Below, in pieces: positions 1 through 8,941 of a stretch of DNA of 64,000 nucleotides. The first letter of the stretch is position 1; each line of letters opens with the position of its first letter. Origin of the DNA: Clostridiales bacterium UBA4039 (GTDB lineage: Bacteria > Bacillota > Clostridia > Lachnospirales > Vallitaleaceae); assembly GCA_002382805.1 (NCBI GenBank), contig DGAD01000021.1, positions 11,444 to 75,443 of the forward strand, read 5' to 3'. A program made the translations under genes and the position numbers. Under the pieces are notes generated by a model. The model was not told the DNA's origin and did no database searches. It saw only the letters and a list, made by a program, of their open reading frames with translations.

Positions 1-218
1 CCCAAGATAGTAGGTTCAGCATTGGTTCCATAAAAGTGTTCGTATCTACTAATAAAATTACCACTATTGCTGTAAATATGCCTTAAATTAGGCAATACAT
101 AGTAAACAAACAAACCGGATTCAATGATAATACTTGAGCTGATGATTCTTTTTTTAAATGTAATTATTATACTAACCGCTAATGCTATTCCTAATAATAT
201 ATATAGAATCCCTAACAT
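1..218 (-). CDS. Membrane protein, N-terminal part (possible Wzy-type polymerase)
   Basis: An ATG at 218-216 opens a frame of 72 codons that runs without a stop to the left edge, so only the N-terminus is visible. It starts with a hydrophobic stretch (MLGILYILLGIALAVSIIIT) followed by KKR, which fits a first transmembrane helix. A GGACT-type ribosome binding site lies about 6 nt upstream and the start is 4 nt past the stop of the glycosyltransferase gene, so it is translated from the same mRNA. A multi-spanning polymerase or flippase is expected at this place in a polysaccharide cluster, and no Wzx flippase is seen elsewhere in the window. The function is inferred from context only. Confidence 0.6.
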   Translation of the reverse strand, partial: MLGILYILLGIALAVSIIITFKKRIISSSIIIESGLFVYYVLPNLRHIYSNSGNFISRYEHFYGTNAEPTIL

Positions 219-222
219 ATTT

Positions 223-1389
223 TCAGTCCTTTAATCGTTCATTAATTAAATTTGCAATTCTTTCGGCCCAATTAAAAACTAGTTCATTTCTTCTTTTAAA
301 TTGTTTGGTTTTGAGGTTTTCTAAGAAATTAACATCTTTCGAACTTAATAACTTATTTGACAGGCTTTCAATATTAGGATCAAAAATTGCTATGTCATCT
401 TTTAGGATCTCTGGAATTCCACCAACATTAGAAGCAATTACTGGCACATTGTTATAAATACTTTCCATTACAGTATTTGGAAATGAATCAGCTAGTGATG
501 GAACTACTACTAAGTCACATGCTTTTAATATTTTGATGGGATTTACTAAATAACCTAAAAAATGATAATTTTTATAATTGGAATATTTCAATCTAACTTT
601 ATCAAGATTTTTACCAGTACCAACAAAAAAAACATCACTATCCTCGTTATTACTCGCAATAAATTCCAGCGATTCTAATAGTAATTTATATCCCTTTCTT
701 TCACTTTCAAAGTTTCCTATATAGCATATTTTAAATGAATTATTATACTTAAATATGCTACTATCCGCTTCATCCTTAGAATTTCTAACAATCCAACTTG
801 GGTTAACGTTGTTAATTTGAACTAAAATTTTATTTTTAAAATAGTTGCGATACACTTTATGTCTACTTAAAAGCTGATCTTTATCATAATTGCATTGTAC
901 TATTGTTATTTTTGATTTCATCAAACTAATTACTTCTGCAAATTTATAAAACCCAATTGTCAATTTTTTTTTCAAATAATTAACATTATCACTATTCATT
1001 TCAATAGTTTTATATGCAATCAAATCTTTTCTAATTAGCATAATAATATTCTTATAATTTAGTATGGATAACCAAAATACTGTAGTAGCTTCAAATGCAA
1101 TAATATAATCAAAATTATCTTTGATACTTAATAGTAATTCTCTGTTACCCTTATACATAAAATATGTTGGTGGCATTATTCCACCTATATTTTTACATGG
1201 ATCTAATTTTATATGGTTAAGACTTCTAGGCAAGTCATTAAAAGAATCCGTAGAACATAACGTTAAATCATAATCAGAATCATCGTTGTAATAATTTGTA
1301 AGCTCGCAAAACCTTTTAGTGCCTCCAGTTTGCGGACCACTAAAAGGAGCCCCAAAAGAAATTAACATTATTTTTTTAATAGTTTTCAT
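223..1389 (-). CDS. GT4-family glycosyltransferase
   Basis: A 388-residue GT-B fold glycosyltransferase that probably adds a sugar to the lipid-linked repeat unit at the cytoplasmic membrane face. The C-terminal half has the GT4 pattern: GNFESERKGYKLLLESL, then a long acidic loop, PSLADSFPNTVMESI with the E-x7-E-type donor-binding segment, and VIASNVGGIPEIL. The N-terminal GAPFSGPQTGGTKR resembles the glycine-rich acceptor loop. The start is supported by GGAGGTGAAC upstream. The gene is markedly more A+T-rich than the sugar-nucleotide genes to its right and is separated from them by 137 bp, which contains a TATAAT-like hexamer (1492-1497) without a good -35 box. Donor and acceptor cannot be told from sequence. 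Confidence 0.88.
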   Translation of the reverse strand: MKTIKKIMLISFGAPFSGPQTGGTKRFCELTNYYNDDSDYDLTLCSTDSFNDLPRSLNHIKLDPCKNIGGIMPPTYFMYKGNRELLLSIKDNFDYIIAFEATTVFWLSILNYKNIIMLIRKDLIAYKTIEMNSDNVNYLKKKLTIGFYKFAEVISLMKSKITIVQCNYDKDQLLSRHKVYRNYFKNKILVQINNVNPSWIVRNSKDEADSSIFKYNNSFKICYIGNFESERKGYKLLLESLEFIASNNEDSDVFFVGTGKNLDKVRLKYSNYKNYHFLGYLVNPIKILKACDLVVVPSLADSFPNTVMESIYNNVPVIASNVGGIPEILKDDIAIFDPNIESLSNKLLSSKDVNFLENLKTKQFKRRNELVFNWAERIANLINERLKD

Positions 1390-1526
1390 TTAATGTTCAC
1401 CTCCAGAATAGACCATTTAAAGTTTAATATTCTAACTATTCAGATCTTTAAACAGAATTCATCAATAGTTCTTTCCCGTTAATTGATATATATTATACAT
1501 TAAGGATTAAAAATCTTTAGCTATAC

Positions 1527-2087
1527 TTACTTCTCTCTTAGTTCTTCATTATCAAGTGTGTATGCTCTCTCACACTCAGTACACTTCAAATTGTCTTTTA
1601 AAGGTACTCCACATTCACAAACCCATCCTATTTGTTTTGCAGGAACACCTGCCATTAGTGCATAGGCTGGAACATCTTTTGTCACTACTGCTCCAGAAGC
1701 AATCATAGCCCATTCGCCAATAGTATTTCCGCATACAATCGTTGCATTTGCACCAATCGACGCTCCATACTTTACTAAAGTCCTCTTATAACCAGTTGGG
1801 CCTTTGGGATATTTGCTTCTTGGCGTTAAATCATTTGTAAACACCATAGAAGGACCACAAAAAACATAATCCTCAAGTTCAACCCCCTCATAAACGGATA
1901 CATTATTTTGGATCTTAACACCATTACCAATTTTTACGTTATTCGATACATTTACGTTTTGACCCAAAGAACACTTCTCACCAATCTGAGCACCTTTGTG
2001 GACATGACAGAAATGCCATATTTTTGTACCCTCACCTATTGATACATTCTCATCTATATAACTGCTTTCATGGACGAAGTAGCTCAT
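1527..2087 (-). CDS. wlbB: UDP-GlcNAc3N-uronate N-acetyltransferase (WbpD/WlbB type)
   Basis: A 186-residue left-handed beta-helix acetyltransferase. Hexapeptide repeats fill most of the protein ([48 protein letters not shown]), with the NVSNNVKIG and [14 protein letters not shown] segments typical of the WbpD/WlbB family, which acetylates the 3-amino group of UDP-GlcNAc3NA-uronate. The C-terminus carries a four-cysteine zinc-ribbon-like tail (CECGVPL...CTEC) present in many homologues. Its start overlaps the stop of the upstream dehydrogenase gene by 4 nt, so the two are coupled. It belongs to the UDP-2,3-diacetamido-uronate branch made by the next three genes. Confidence 0.85.
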   Translation of the reverse strand: MSYFVHESSYIDENVSIGEGTKIWHFCHVHKGAQIGEKCSLGQNVNVSNNVKIGNGVKIQNNVSVYEGVELEDYVFCGPSMVFTNDLTPRSKYPKGPTGYKRTLVKYGASIGANATIVCGNTIGEWAMIASGAVVTKDVPAYALMAGVPAKQIGWVCECGVPLKDNLKCTECERAYTLDNEELREK

Positions 2088-3166
2088 CTGTCGAACCTTC
2101 CTTTAAAATCTAATGTACTGCACTTATCAAGTGGAAGTTTGACACTCTTTCCTTCAGCTGCTGACTTGTAAATAGCAAGGACTAACTCAAGAGCATTTCT
2201 TCCATCAACTGCTGTTACATATGGCTGCCTATCATTCTTAATTGCATCAATCACATCTGCATAGAGTGGATTGTGACCAAATCCATATACATTTGGTGGG
2301 TTCTCATGATATTTCTCTTTTACTTCTTCTGGATTATCTAACTTATCAGCAAATTGCCATTCTTCAATCAGGTTTACTGACTTTCCGCCTGCTTTAACAG
2401 TCCCCTTTTCTCCAAAGATGTATAACGTCTCTTCAAGATTTTTTGGATAAATATTTGTGGTACCCTCAATTATTCCATAGCTTCCATTAGCAAACTTTAC
2501 TAGTGACATGCCCAAATCTTCTGCATCAATAAATCCGTGGATCAAATTATCTGTCATACCTACAACTTCAGTGATTTCGTCACCCATCATCCATCTCAAG
2601 AGATCTATATTATGGATACACTGATTCATAAGAGCACCACCATCTTGTTCCCAGGTGCCTCGCCAAGGTGCTTGAGTATAATACTCTTCTCCTCTATTCC
2701 ATCTAATGTGAGCAGTACCATGCATCATTCTACCAAATCTATCAGCTTCCACAGCGTCTCTAATCTTTTGTACAGATTTGTTGAATCTATTCTGGTGACA
2801 AGCACTAACCTTAATGTTCTTTTCATTGGCTTTCTCTATTATTAAATCTGCCTCTTCCAAAGAAAGAGCTATCGGCTTTTCGATGATAAGATTTGCTCCA
2901 GCATCTATACAATCTAATGCTATCTGGCCATGCTTACCACTTTCCGTACAAATTGCTACAAGTTCAGGTTTTTCATTTTGAAGCATTCCTTTATAATCAA
3001 CATATTTCTTTGTTTCATTCGGTAGGTTGAAATTTTGAATAGTAGCATTCATTTTTGATTCTTCTATATCACATAAAGCTACAATGTCCAAGTTGTTTTC
3101 AATTGCAGCTGCTATATGATTTGGTGAAATTCTTCCACATCCGATAATCGCATATTTCAAACTCAA
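2084..3166 (-). CDS. wlbA: UDP-N-acetylglucosaminuronate 3-dehydrogenase (Gfo/Idh/MocA, WbpB/WlbA type)
   Basis: A 360-residue Gfo/Idh/MocA oxidoreductase. The N-terminal Rossmann domain shows [13 protein letters not shown], the EKPIAL catalytic-lysine motif lies near residue 95, and the [13 protein letters not shown] segment near residue 185 carries the conserved Asp/His. Within this family the GRISPNH start and the position between a UDP-GlcNAc 6-dehydrogenase and a WbpD-type acetyltransferase identify the WlbA/WbpB group, which oxidises C3 of UDP-GlcNAcA using NAD. The product is the substrate of a WbpE/WlbC aminotransferase, which is not in this window. It is coupled to the downstream acetyltransferase by a 4-nt overlap. 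Confidence 0.82.
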   Translation of the reverse strand: MSLKYAIIGCGRISPNHIAAAIENNLDIVALCDIEESKMNATIQNFNLPNETKKYVDYKGMLQNEKPELVAICTESGKHGQIALDCIDAGANLIIEKPIALSLEEADLIIEKANEKNIKVSACHQNRFNKSVQKIRDAVEADRFGRMMHGTAHIRWNRGEEYYTQAPWRGTWEQDGGALMNQCIHNIDLLRWMMGDEITEVVGMTDNLIHGFIDAEDLGMSLVKFANGSYGIIEGTTNIYPKNLEETLYIFGEKGTVKAGGKSVNLIEEWQFADKLDNPEEVKEKYHENPPNVYGFGHNPLYADVIDAIKNDRQPYVTAVDGRNALELVLAIYKSAAEGKSVKLPLDKCSTLDFKGRFDR

Positions 3167-3178
3167 AGTAAATCCCCC

Positions 3179-4486
3179 TTAAAGTAACTCGATATTTTCA
3201 CGTGATTCTACTTGCTTCATTGCATTCTTTGTATCAAAGATCGCCTTAGCATATTTCTGAACAAAATTATAATCAACATTTGTGTGAGCAGTAGTTACAA
3301 TTACAAGGTCAGCACTTTCAATGAGTTCTGCAGTAAGTTCAGGTTCACTCTTCTTAACTACACCATACTCACGATATTCAGAAACAAATGGATCATAATA
3401 AACAACTTCTGCACCTTCTTTTTCAAGTTCTTCTATTACTCGAATAGCAGGGCTTTCTCTGTAATCATCAATATCTTGCTTATAAGCAACACCAAGAATT
3501 AAGATCTTAGCACCATTCATAGCTTTCTTAAATCTATTAAGAATCTTGCTTGATCTCTCAGCGCAGTATTCAGGCATCCTATCGTTTACCATCATTGAAG
3601 ACTCAATCATAGATGTATGGAATCCATATTCTCTCGCCTTCCATGACAAGTAATAAGGATCTAACGGAATACAATGGCCACCAAGACCAGGTCCTGGATA
3701 GAATGCTTGGAACCCATAGGGTTTTGATTTAGCTGCATCTACAACTTCCCAGAAGTTGATGCCCATTTTGTTACTCAAAATAGCCAACTCATTAACAAGT
3801 CCAATATTTACATTTCTATATGTGTTTTCCAGGATTTTTTCCATCTCAGCAACTGCAGGCGATGATACTCTATGAATGGGCGCTTCAAGGATTGCCTCAT
3901 ACATTGCTGCAGCTACATCTGTACATTCAGGTGTTATTCCACCAACTACTTTAGGAGTATTTTTCGTTTTATATATAAGATTACCTGGATCTACCCTTTC
4001 AGGTGAAAAAGCAAGATGAAAGTCTACTCCACATTTCAATCCAGATTTCTCAAGGATAGGTTTCAACAGTTCTTCTGTTGTTCCTGGATACGTAGTTGAT
4101 TCAAGAACAATTAACATATCCTTATGCATATATGGCACAATACTCTCAGCTGATGCTTTAACATAGCTGATATCCGGTTGTTGATATGCATCAAGTGGCG
4201 TAGGCACTGCAATACAAACACAATCAGCTGATGCTACCTGAGCAAAATCCGTTGTAGCAGATAATAATCCTGACTTAACTATTTCTTCAAGATCTTCATT
4301 AACAACATCACCAATATAATTCTTACCTGCATTTACCATTTCAACTTTAGATTCTTGAACGTCAAATCCTATAGTCTTAAATCCCGCTTTAGCTTTTTCT
4401 ACCGCTAAAGGAAGTCCTACATAGCCTAATCCTACTACACCAAGAGTTGCCGTCTTGTCCATTAACTTCTTTTTGATATTATTCAT
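3179..4486 (-). CDS. wbpA: UDP-N-acetylglucosamine 6-dehydrogenase (WbpA type)
   Basis: A nucleotide-sugar 6-dehydrogenase of the UDP-glucose/GDP-mannose dehydrogenase family, oxidising the C6 alcohol to the uronate with two NAD. Visible are the Rossmann motif GVVGLGYVGLPLA, the AVPTPLD and ESTTYPGTTEE segments, and the active-site cysteine in GGHCIPLDPYYLSW. The C-terminal UDP-binding domain has ILGVAYKQDIDDYRESP. A longer reading from 4501 is possible, but GGAGGG lies 7 nt before the ATG at 4486, so that start is preferred; it gives about 435 residues and an 8-nt overlap with the upstream epimerase gene. UDP-GlcNAc is the expected substrate because 3-dehydrogenase, acetyltransferase and 2-epimerase genes are adjacent. 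Confidence 0.85.
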   Translation of the reverse strand: MNNIKKKLMDKTATLGVVGLGYVGLPLAVEKAKAGFKTIGFDVQESKVEMVNAGKNYIGDVVNEDLEEIVKSGLLSATTDFAQVASADCVCIAVPTPLDAYQQPDISYVKASAESIVPYMHKDMLIVLESTTYPGTTEELLKPILEKSGLKCGVDFHLAFSPERVDPGNLIYKTKNTPKVVGGITPECTDVAAAMYEAILEAPIHRVSSPAVAEMEKILENTYRNVNIGLVNELAILSNKMGINFWEVVDAAKSKPYGFQAFYPGPGLGGHCIPLDPYYLSWKAREYGFHTSMIESSMMVNDRMPEYCAERSSKILNRFKKAMNGAKILILGVAYKQDIDDYRESPAIRVIEELEKEGAEVVYYDPFVSEYREYGVVKKSEPELTAELIESADLVIVTTAHTNVDYNFVQKYAKAIFDTKNAMKQVESRENIELL

Positions 4487-5585
4487 TGATTTTCCCTCCA
4501 TTGACTATCGCCTCACATATTTTTAATGCAGCATTCCCTTCTCCGAAAGACATAGGCTGTGGATGCTGTAAACATGCTAATTCACGCTGCACCTTAGTTT
4601 TAATCTCTTCAGCATTAATCTGACTTAAGACATTCCATGAATTTTCTAATGTTTCAACCCATTCAGTTTGATCCCTAAGTGTTGTGCATGGAGTCTTAAG
4701 AAAATATGCTTCTTTCTGTAAACCTCCCGAATCCGTTACTACCATATAAGCATTAGACGTTAAATATAGCATTAGTAGGTAACCAACTGGATTGATGATT
4801 ATAATATTCTTCATACCAACTTCTAAATTCTCTATTAATTTTTTAGTTCTAGGATGAAGTGGTAATAACACCGGCTTGTCCAACTCACTAAATGCTTTGA
4901 AAATATTCGAGAGTTTTTCTGGATTGTCAGTATTTTCAGCTCTATGAATGGTTGCTAAGTAAAATCCATTTTCACTAATTTTGCTTATTTCACCATTTTC
5001 TCTTACTATTTCATCGAACCAAAATCCATTAGAATATTTTTCATTCGCTATACCAATATTTCTAAGTGCAGTATCATACATAATATCCCCGGTATTTGCT
5101 ACTCCAGCTGTAATACCTTCTTTTTTAAGATTATCTACTGCAGTTTGTGTAGGACACAACAACATATCCGAAATATGATCTGTCAAAGTTCTATTTTGCT
5201 CTTCTGGCATTAATTTGTTATAACTACGAAGACCTGCTTCTACATGAAAAACTGGGATGTGAAGCTTGCTTGCGGCTAAAGCACCTGCAAGTGTTGAATT
5301 AGTATCACCATAAACTAGAAGCCCATCTGGCTTTTCTTTAAGTAATATTTCTTCTATTCCTTCTAGCATACTGGCAGTTTGTTTACCGTGACTTCCAGAT
5401 CCAACTCCTAGGTTGTAATCTGGTTTAGGAATTCCTAATTCATCAAAGAATATATCTGACATATTTACATCATAATGTTGTCCTGTGTGAACAAGAATCT
5501 CTTCGTTATTTTTCCTGAATTCTTCTGAAAATGGTGCTGCTTTGATGAATTGTGGTCTAGCACCAATAATAGTTAATAATTTCAA
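4479..5585 (-). CDS. wbpI: UDP-N-acetylglucosamine 2-epimerase family (WecB/WbpI)
   Basis: A 368-residue non-hydrolysing 2-epimerase of the WecB/WbpI family with a GT-B-like fold. Diagnostic parts are TIIGARPQFIKAAPFS at the N-terminus, HTGQHYD, YGDTNSTLAGALAA, HVEAGLRSYNKLMPEEQNR and TDSGGLQKEA. Next to WbpA, WbpB and WbpD genes the most likely job is the last step of UDP-ManNAc3NAcA synthesis, epimerising C2 of the diacetamido-glucuronate; plain UDP-GlcNAc to UDP-ManNAc conversion is the alternative. The gene overlaps the downstream dehydrogenase by 8 nt and starts 4 nt inside the upstream glycosyltransferase stop, so translation is coupled along this stretch. Confidence 0.85.
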   Translation of the reverse strand: MKLLTIIGARPQFIKAAPFSEEFRKNNEEILVHTGQHYDVNMSDIFFDELGIPKPDYNLGVGSGSHGKQTASMLEGIEEILLKEKPDGLLVYGDTNSTLAGALAASKLHIPVFHVEAGLRSYNKLMPEEQNRTLTDHISDMLLCPTQTAVDNLKKEGITAGVANTGDIMYDTALRNIGIANEKYSNGFWFDEIVRENGEISKISENGFYLATIHRAENTDNPEKLSNIFKAFSELDKPVLLPLHPRTKKLIENLEVGMKNIIIINPVGYLLMLYLTSNAYMVVTDSGGLQKEAYFLKTPCTTLRDQTEWVETLENSWNVLSQINAEEIKTKVQRELACLQHPQPMSFGEGNAALKICEAIVNGGKINE

Positions 5586-6865
5586 ATATTATTACCTCCA
5601 TTTATTACATCTTCTAAATTATTTGCTAAGTTCTCAAAATCAAATTTTTTTGCTGCTATTAATGAGTTGTCACATAATTTCTTATATTCAAGAGATGTCA
5701 TATCACGTACTTCAAGAATTGCCATTGCAATATCTTTTGGATTAGTACTATCAATGACCACACCACATTTATACTTTTCAATTAAATCATATCCAAATTT
5801 ACAATCAGACAAAGTCGGTTTTCCACTAGCAAAGTATTCAAACATTTTATTCAAACTAGCTCCATACTTTTTAATTTTGTTTTGTTCAAAATGAATTATG
5901 TTTAAATCAGACTTGCTTAATATATAGGGAATATACTTTTTATCAACAAATCCTTTAAAGACGACGTTATTTATTCCGTTTTCTTTACAATATTCTTCTA
6001 GTGAAGCCTTATCACTACCCTCGCCATATATAAGAAATTTTATATTCTCAACACCAAGCTTTTTAATTTCAAACGCAGCATCCACTATGCTTTTTACATT
6101 ATTAACTAAGCGAATCGATCCAGCATAAATCACTTTAAAAGTATTATTATCTAAATCTTCATCTTCAAATTGAAAATTCACCTTATTGTATTTAAAAACC
6201 TTCAAATCAACTCCGTTGTTTATATGATGAACTTTATTCATATCAATTGGTCCACCTTGTTCTGCATCCCAACCCTGTTCGATTATGTAGTCTCTCCCAC
6301 CTTCCATAGTGAAAATAAGCTTGTCTGCATTTTTATAAATCCATTTTTCACCCGCATAAAGTATATGAAGTAATGGATTCTTATTACTTATAAGTCCATA
6401 CGCAACAAAACTCTCAGGCCATAAATCCCTTATTTCAATAATTGATTGACACCCATATTTTCTTCCTTGTTTAATAGCTGCAACAGCTGCCAGAGGATGA
6501 GCAGATGATCCAATTATTACATCCGGTTTTCCGTTGTTCTTAAAATATAAACTTGAGACTTTATTCACATTACAGTAATAACTTAATATATTAAGCACCC
6601 TTCGTATTTTACTCTTTTTATATTCTGCCGTACGTATAAAAACAAACCTCACAGTATCAAAAATTAATTCTTTGAAAAGCGATTTATCAGAGATAATGTT
6701 TTCATTACTATAATGAAGATAAGCAGAAGAGAAAATTTCACACCTATAACCTCTATGTATAAGTTGTTTTGAGAAATTGTATGCTCGAGTTAATCCGCTC
6801 ATATTAGGTGGCGTGGCATAATGATGAAATATCCAAATTTTTTTGTTTTTTATATTTTCATTCAT
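5582..6865 (-). CDS. GT4 glycosyltransferase, WbuB-like
   Basis: A 427-residue glycosyltransferase of the WbuB-type GT4 subgroup. The N-terminus has IWIFHHYATPPNMSGLTR, the acceptor loop typical of WbuB-like enzymes that act just after the priming sugar. The donor half has YAGSIRLVNNVKSIVDAA, LIYGEGSDKASLEEY and YGASLNKMFEYFASGKP with the conserved glutamate pair. It directly follows an SDR epimerase and a priming transferase, an order also seen in bacterial FucNAc/QuiNAc clusters. The sugar is not predictable here. Its stop overlaps the 2-epimerase start by 4 nt. Confidence 0.85.
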   Translation of the reverse strand: MNENIKNKKIWIFHHYATPPNMSGLTRAYNFSKQLIHRGYRCEIFSSAYLHYSNENIISDKSLFKELIFDTVRFVFIRTAEYKKSKIRRVLNILSYYCNVNKVSSLYFKNNGKPDVIIGSSAHPLAAVAAIKQGRKYGCQSIIEIRDLWPESFVAYGLISNKNPLLHILYAGEKWIYKNADKLIFTMEGGRDYIIEQGWDAEQGGPIDMNKVHHINNGVDLKVFKYNKVNFQFEDEDLDNNTFKVIYAGSIRLVNNVKSIVDAAFEIKKLGVENIKFLIYGEGSDKASLEEYCKENGINNVVFKGFVDKKYIPYILSKSDLNIIHFEQNKIKKYGASLNKMFEYFASGKPTLSDCKFGYDLIEKYKCGVVIDSTNPKDIAMAILEVRDMTSLEYKKLCDNSLIAAKKFDFENLANNLEDVINGGNNI

Positions 6866-6870
6866 AACAA

Positions 6871-7719
6871 CTATATCTCCATTTTAGTCTTTTTAATCGT
6901 TTCTCTAAACTCACATATTCTATAATCACTTTCATATTCAGACATACTTATGTCATACACCAAGTCACCAAATACCTTATTCACCGTACTTACATTCAGT
7001 AATCTCAATAAGGAATTAAATAACTTCGTCATTTTCACCTGTTTACCATGAGCCTCAGCAATCAACCTAACCATTTCGCTGGTATTCACATACTTAGCAT
7101 TCTGCGGAAAGAACAATCCTCCACTTCTTTTATCAATAAGCTGCTTTACGAACTCTGTTAAGTTATCTATGTAGATCATGCTTCGCTTATTGTCTACCTT
7201 TGGAAAGATCGGCGTCTTGAGAGCTAGTCCTACTAACCTCGGATAGTTGCCTCTGCAGCCTTTGCCATAGACCATAGGCGGTCTTAGTGTTGATACGGTG
7301 AATGAGTTATCTTGAAGTTTATTTATAAACTCTTCCGCTTCAACCTTTGACTTACCATAAGCACTATTAGGTTTAAGAGGAGTATTCTTATCAATGACAC
7401 CATTCTCGATACCATATACACTCATTGAACTCAGAAAAATAAACTGCTCTACTCCATCTTCTTTAGCCTTTTGAGCAGTTTCATAAGCCAAGTCCCTGTT
7501 TACTTTATAATAAAGATCCTGGTTACCATTTGTTTCCTTGATATGAGCAATCCCAGCAACATGAAACACGACATCATATGAACCAAAGTCCTTATTTTTC
7601 CATGACCCATCTTTCATATCAACCGTATCTACTTTATATTTATCAGGTTCTCTCATGAGCCAATTCTCTAGAGATGTACCTATGTAACTGTTTTTCCCGG
7701 TAATTAAAATATTTTTCAT
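6871..7719 (-). CDS. NAD-dependent epimerase/dehydratase (extended SDR)
   Basis: A 282-residue extended short-chain dehydrogenase. The N-terminal motif is ILITGKNSYIGTSLENWL, a variant of the GxxGxxG dinucleotide-binding loop. The catalytic Ser and Tyr/Lys lie in FLSSMSVYGIENG and NSAYGKSKVEAEE (Y-x3-K). The protein is shorter than GalE at its C-terminus. Such SDRs beside a WbuB-like transferase and a priming transferase usually reduce or epimerise a 4-keto-6-deoxy-HexNAc nucleotide, which would use the product of the 4,6-dehydratase at 11271-13124. That substrate link is inferred. Confidence 0.82.
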   Translation of the reverse strand: MKNILITGKNSYIGTSLENWLMREPDKYKVDTVDMKDGSWKNKDFGSYDVVFHVAGIAHIKETNGNQDLYYKVNRDLAYETAQKAKEDGVEQFIFLSSMSVYGIENGVIDKNTPLKPNSAYGKSKVEAEEFINKLQDNSFTVSTLRPPMVYGKGCRGNYPRLVGLALKTPIFPKVDNKRSMIYIDNLTEFVKQLIDKRSGGLFFPQNAKYVNTSEMVRLIAEAHGKQVKMTKLFNSLLRLLNVSTVNKVFGDLVYDISMSEYESDYRICEFRETIKKTKMEI

Positions 7720-7755
7720 TTCGTCACCTCAATCAAGTGGGATGTATCAAGCACT

Positions 7756-8394
7756 TCAGATTTTTGATTTTTCAGTCTTGTAACTTGAATCTTGTCCTGC
7801 CTTAACCCCAGTCCCACCTTCAACAATACCATCACTTCTAAGAACACTAAATATCGTCCCAAAAAAGCACCTGACGTCCATCATTAATCCAATCTTCTCA
7901 GCGTACTCTCCATCAAGTCTCGCCTTCACATCAATCTCAAGTTCATCTCTACCATTTATCTGCGCCCAGCCCGTGAGGCCAACCGGTACGTCATTCGCAC
8001 CGTACTTGTCTCTCTCTTCGATCAAATCATATTGATTCCAGAGAGCAGGCCTAGGACCGATGATACTCATTTCACCTTTAAAAATATTGATAATCTGTGG
8101 TAGCTCATCAAGAGATGTTTTACGTAGGAACTTACCTACCTTCGTAATCCACTGCTCCGGATTTTCTAGCAGGTGTGTTGGTGTGTCCTTCGGTGTATCA
8201 ATACGCATAGTTCTAAACTTCAATATATGAAAATGACTCTTATGGATTCCTACTCTCTTCTGTTTAAAGAGAACAGGCCCAGGGGATTCAAGCTTGATTG
8301 TTATAATGAGTATAAAAAAAACAGGAGCTAAAATGATAAGTCCTAATGATGAAAGTATGATATCTATTAATCTTTTGATTTTTAAGTAAACCAT
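7756..8394 (-). CDS. Priming sugar-phosphate transferase (bacterial sugar transferase family)
   Basis: A polyprenyl-phosphate hexose-1-phosphate transferase of the small, PglC/WbaP-C-terminal type, expected to load the first sugar phosphate on undecaprenyl phosphate. It has one N-terminal hydrophobic segment (IILSSLGLIILAPVFFILII), then SPGPVLFKQKRVG, FKFRTM-like FHILKFRTM, the RKTSLDELPQ motif, SIIGPRP and PVGLTGWAQINGRDE. A longer reading from 8445 exists, but AGGAGGA stands 6-7 nt before the ATG at 8394 and the family normally begins close to MVYLKIKRLIDI. It is the first gene of the assembly half of the cluster; the upstream 500 bp is non-coding. Confidence 0.9.
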   Translation of the reverse strand: MVYLKIKRLIDIILSSLGLIILAPVFFILIITIKLESPGPVLFKQKRVGIHKSHFHILKFRTMRIDTPKDTPTHLLENPEQWITKVGKFLRKTSLDELPQIINIFKGEMSIIGPRPALWNQYDLIEERDKYGANDVPVGLTGWAQINGRDELEIDVKARLDGEYAEKIGLMMDVRCFFGTIFSVLRSDGIVEGGTGVKAGQDSSYKTEKSKI

Positions 8395-8464
8395 GTTAGT
8401 TCCTCCTGCTCTATGTAAATGTATAATTGAGGGTGTGTAGAACACCTTGATTTCTTAGTCTATA

Positions 8465-8495
8465 TATAGTGTTTTGTATTTGATTTCACACTATA
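8465..8495. repeat. 8-bp perfect inverted repeat upstream of priming transferase
   Basis: TATAGTGT (8465-8472) and ACACTATA (8488-8495) are perfect inverted arms with a 15-nt spacer, about 70-100 bp upstream of the transferase start. It could be an operator or a hairpin in a leader transcript. No run of T follows on either strand, so it is not a simple terminator. Confidence 0.5.
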
Positions 8496-8610
8496 TCTTG
8501 CATGAATCTAGCGTTTGATTGGATGTTTAGACGTGTAATGCCTCTGTAACATTAGTATTTTTTGTAGTTGTGTTGAAACCCTTGATATCAAAGCCTTACA
8601 GGCTCTTTAT

Positions 8611-8637
8611 CCTTTCACCATACTCACGTCGAAATTT
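8611..8637. repeat. Degenerate direct repeat, copy 1
   Basis: CCTTTCACCATACTCACGTC followed by GAAATTT. It matches copy 3 at most positions and copy 2 less well. A GCCTTAC-like segment 15-20 bp to its left recurs before the other copies, so the true unit may be about 110 bp with this as its best-conserved part. Confidence 0.5.
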
Positions 8638-8725
8638 TACAGCGATAATCATTCTCATTTATGTAATATCTTGTAAATGGATTTTTGCCTTACATTATAT
8701 ATTGTATTTCGCTATTTCAATTTAT

Positions 8726-8751
8726 CCTTACTCCATACTCACCTTGACATT
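8726..8751. repeat. Degenerate direct repeat, copy 2
   Basis: CCTTACTCCATACTCACCTT then GACATT, 115 bp after copy 1. It is the most diverged copy. The flanks share TTGTAAATGG/TTGTGTGTAT-like and GCCTTAC segments with the other units. Confidence 0.45.
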
Positions 8752-8835
8752 AATATGCGGAAAGAACAAAAATCTACATATTGTATCTTGTGTGTATTTC
8801 ACGCCTTGTAAACCACTATATATTGCGATTTTAAC

Positions 8836-8860
8836 CCTTTCGCGATACTCACGTCGAATT
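8836..8860. repeat. Degenerate direct repeat, copy 3
   Basis: CCTTTCGCGATACTCACGTC then GAATT, 110 bp after copy 2. The core ATACTCACGTCGAA is shared exactly with copy 1. The unit is not a CRISPR: there are only three imperfect copies and the intervening DNA is itself related. Confidence 0.5.
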
Positions 8861-8941
8861 GCCATATTATATTTATTAGAAATTATGCAAGCTTTAGCAG
8901 AAGCATTTTTCACCTCTGCATCATCTTGTGTTTAACATTTT

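Larger units (their letters stand above)
8396..8934. other. Non-coding leader/intergenic region of the polysaccharide cluster
   Basis: About 540 bp between the priming transferase and a decayed KilA-N gene. Open frames here do not look like proteins and have no ribosome binding site. It holds an 8-bp inverted repeat (8465-8495) and three degenerate direct repeats with about 110-bp spacing (8611, 8726, 8836). If transcription of the transferase operon starts to the right of this region, it would be a long leader RNA. No promoter was found that I would trust. Confidence 0.5.

Noticed and set aside
8611..8860. Possible CRISPR array
   Set aside because: Only three imperfect repeats, spacing of 110-115 bp with related intervening sequence, and no cas genes.
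8570..8935. 121-codon plus-strand open frame in the polysaccharide leader
   Set aside because: No ribosome binding site, unlikely composition, and it is formed by the degenerate repeats.
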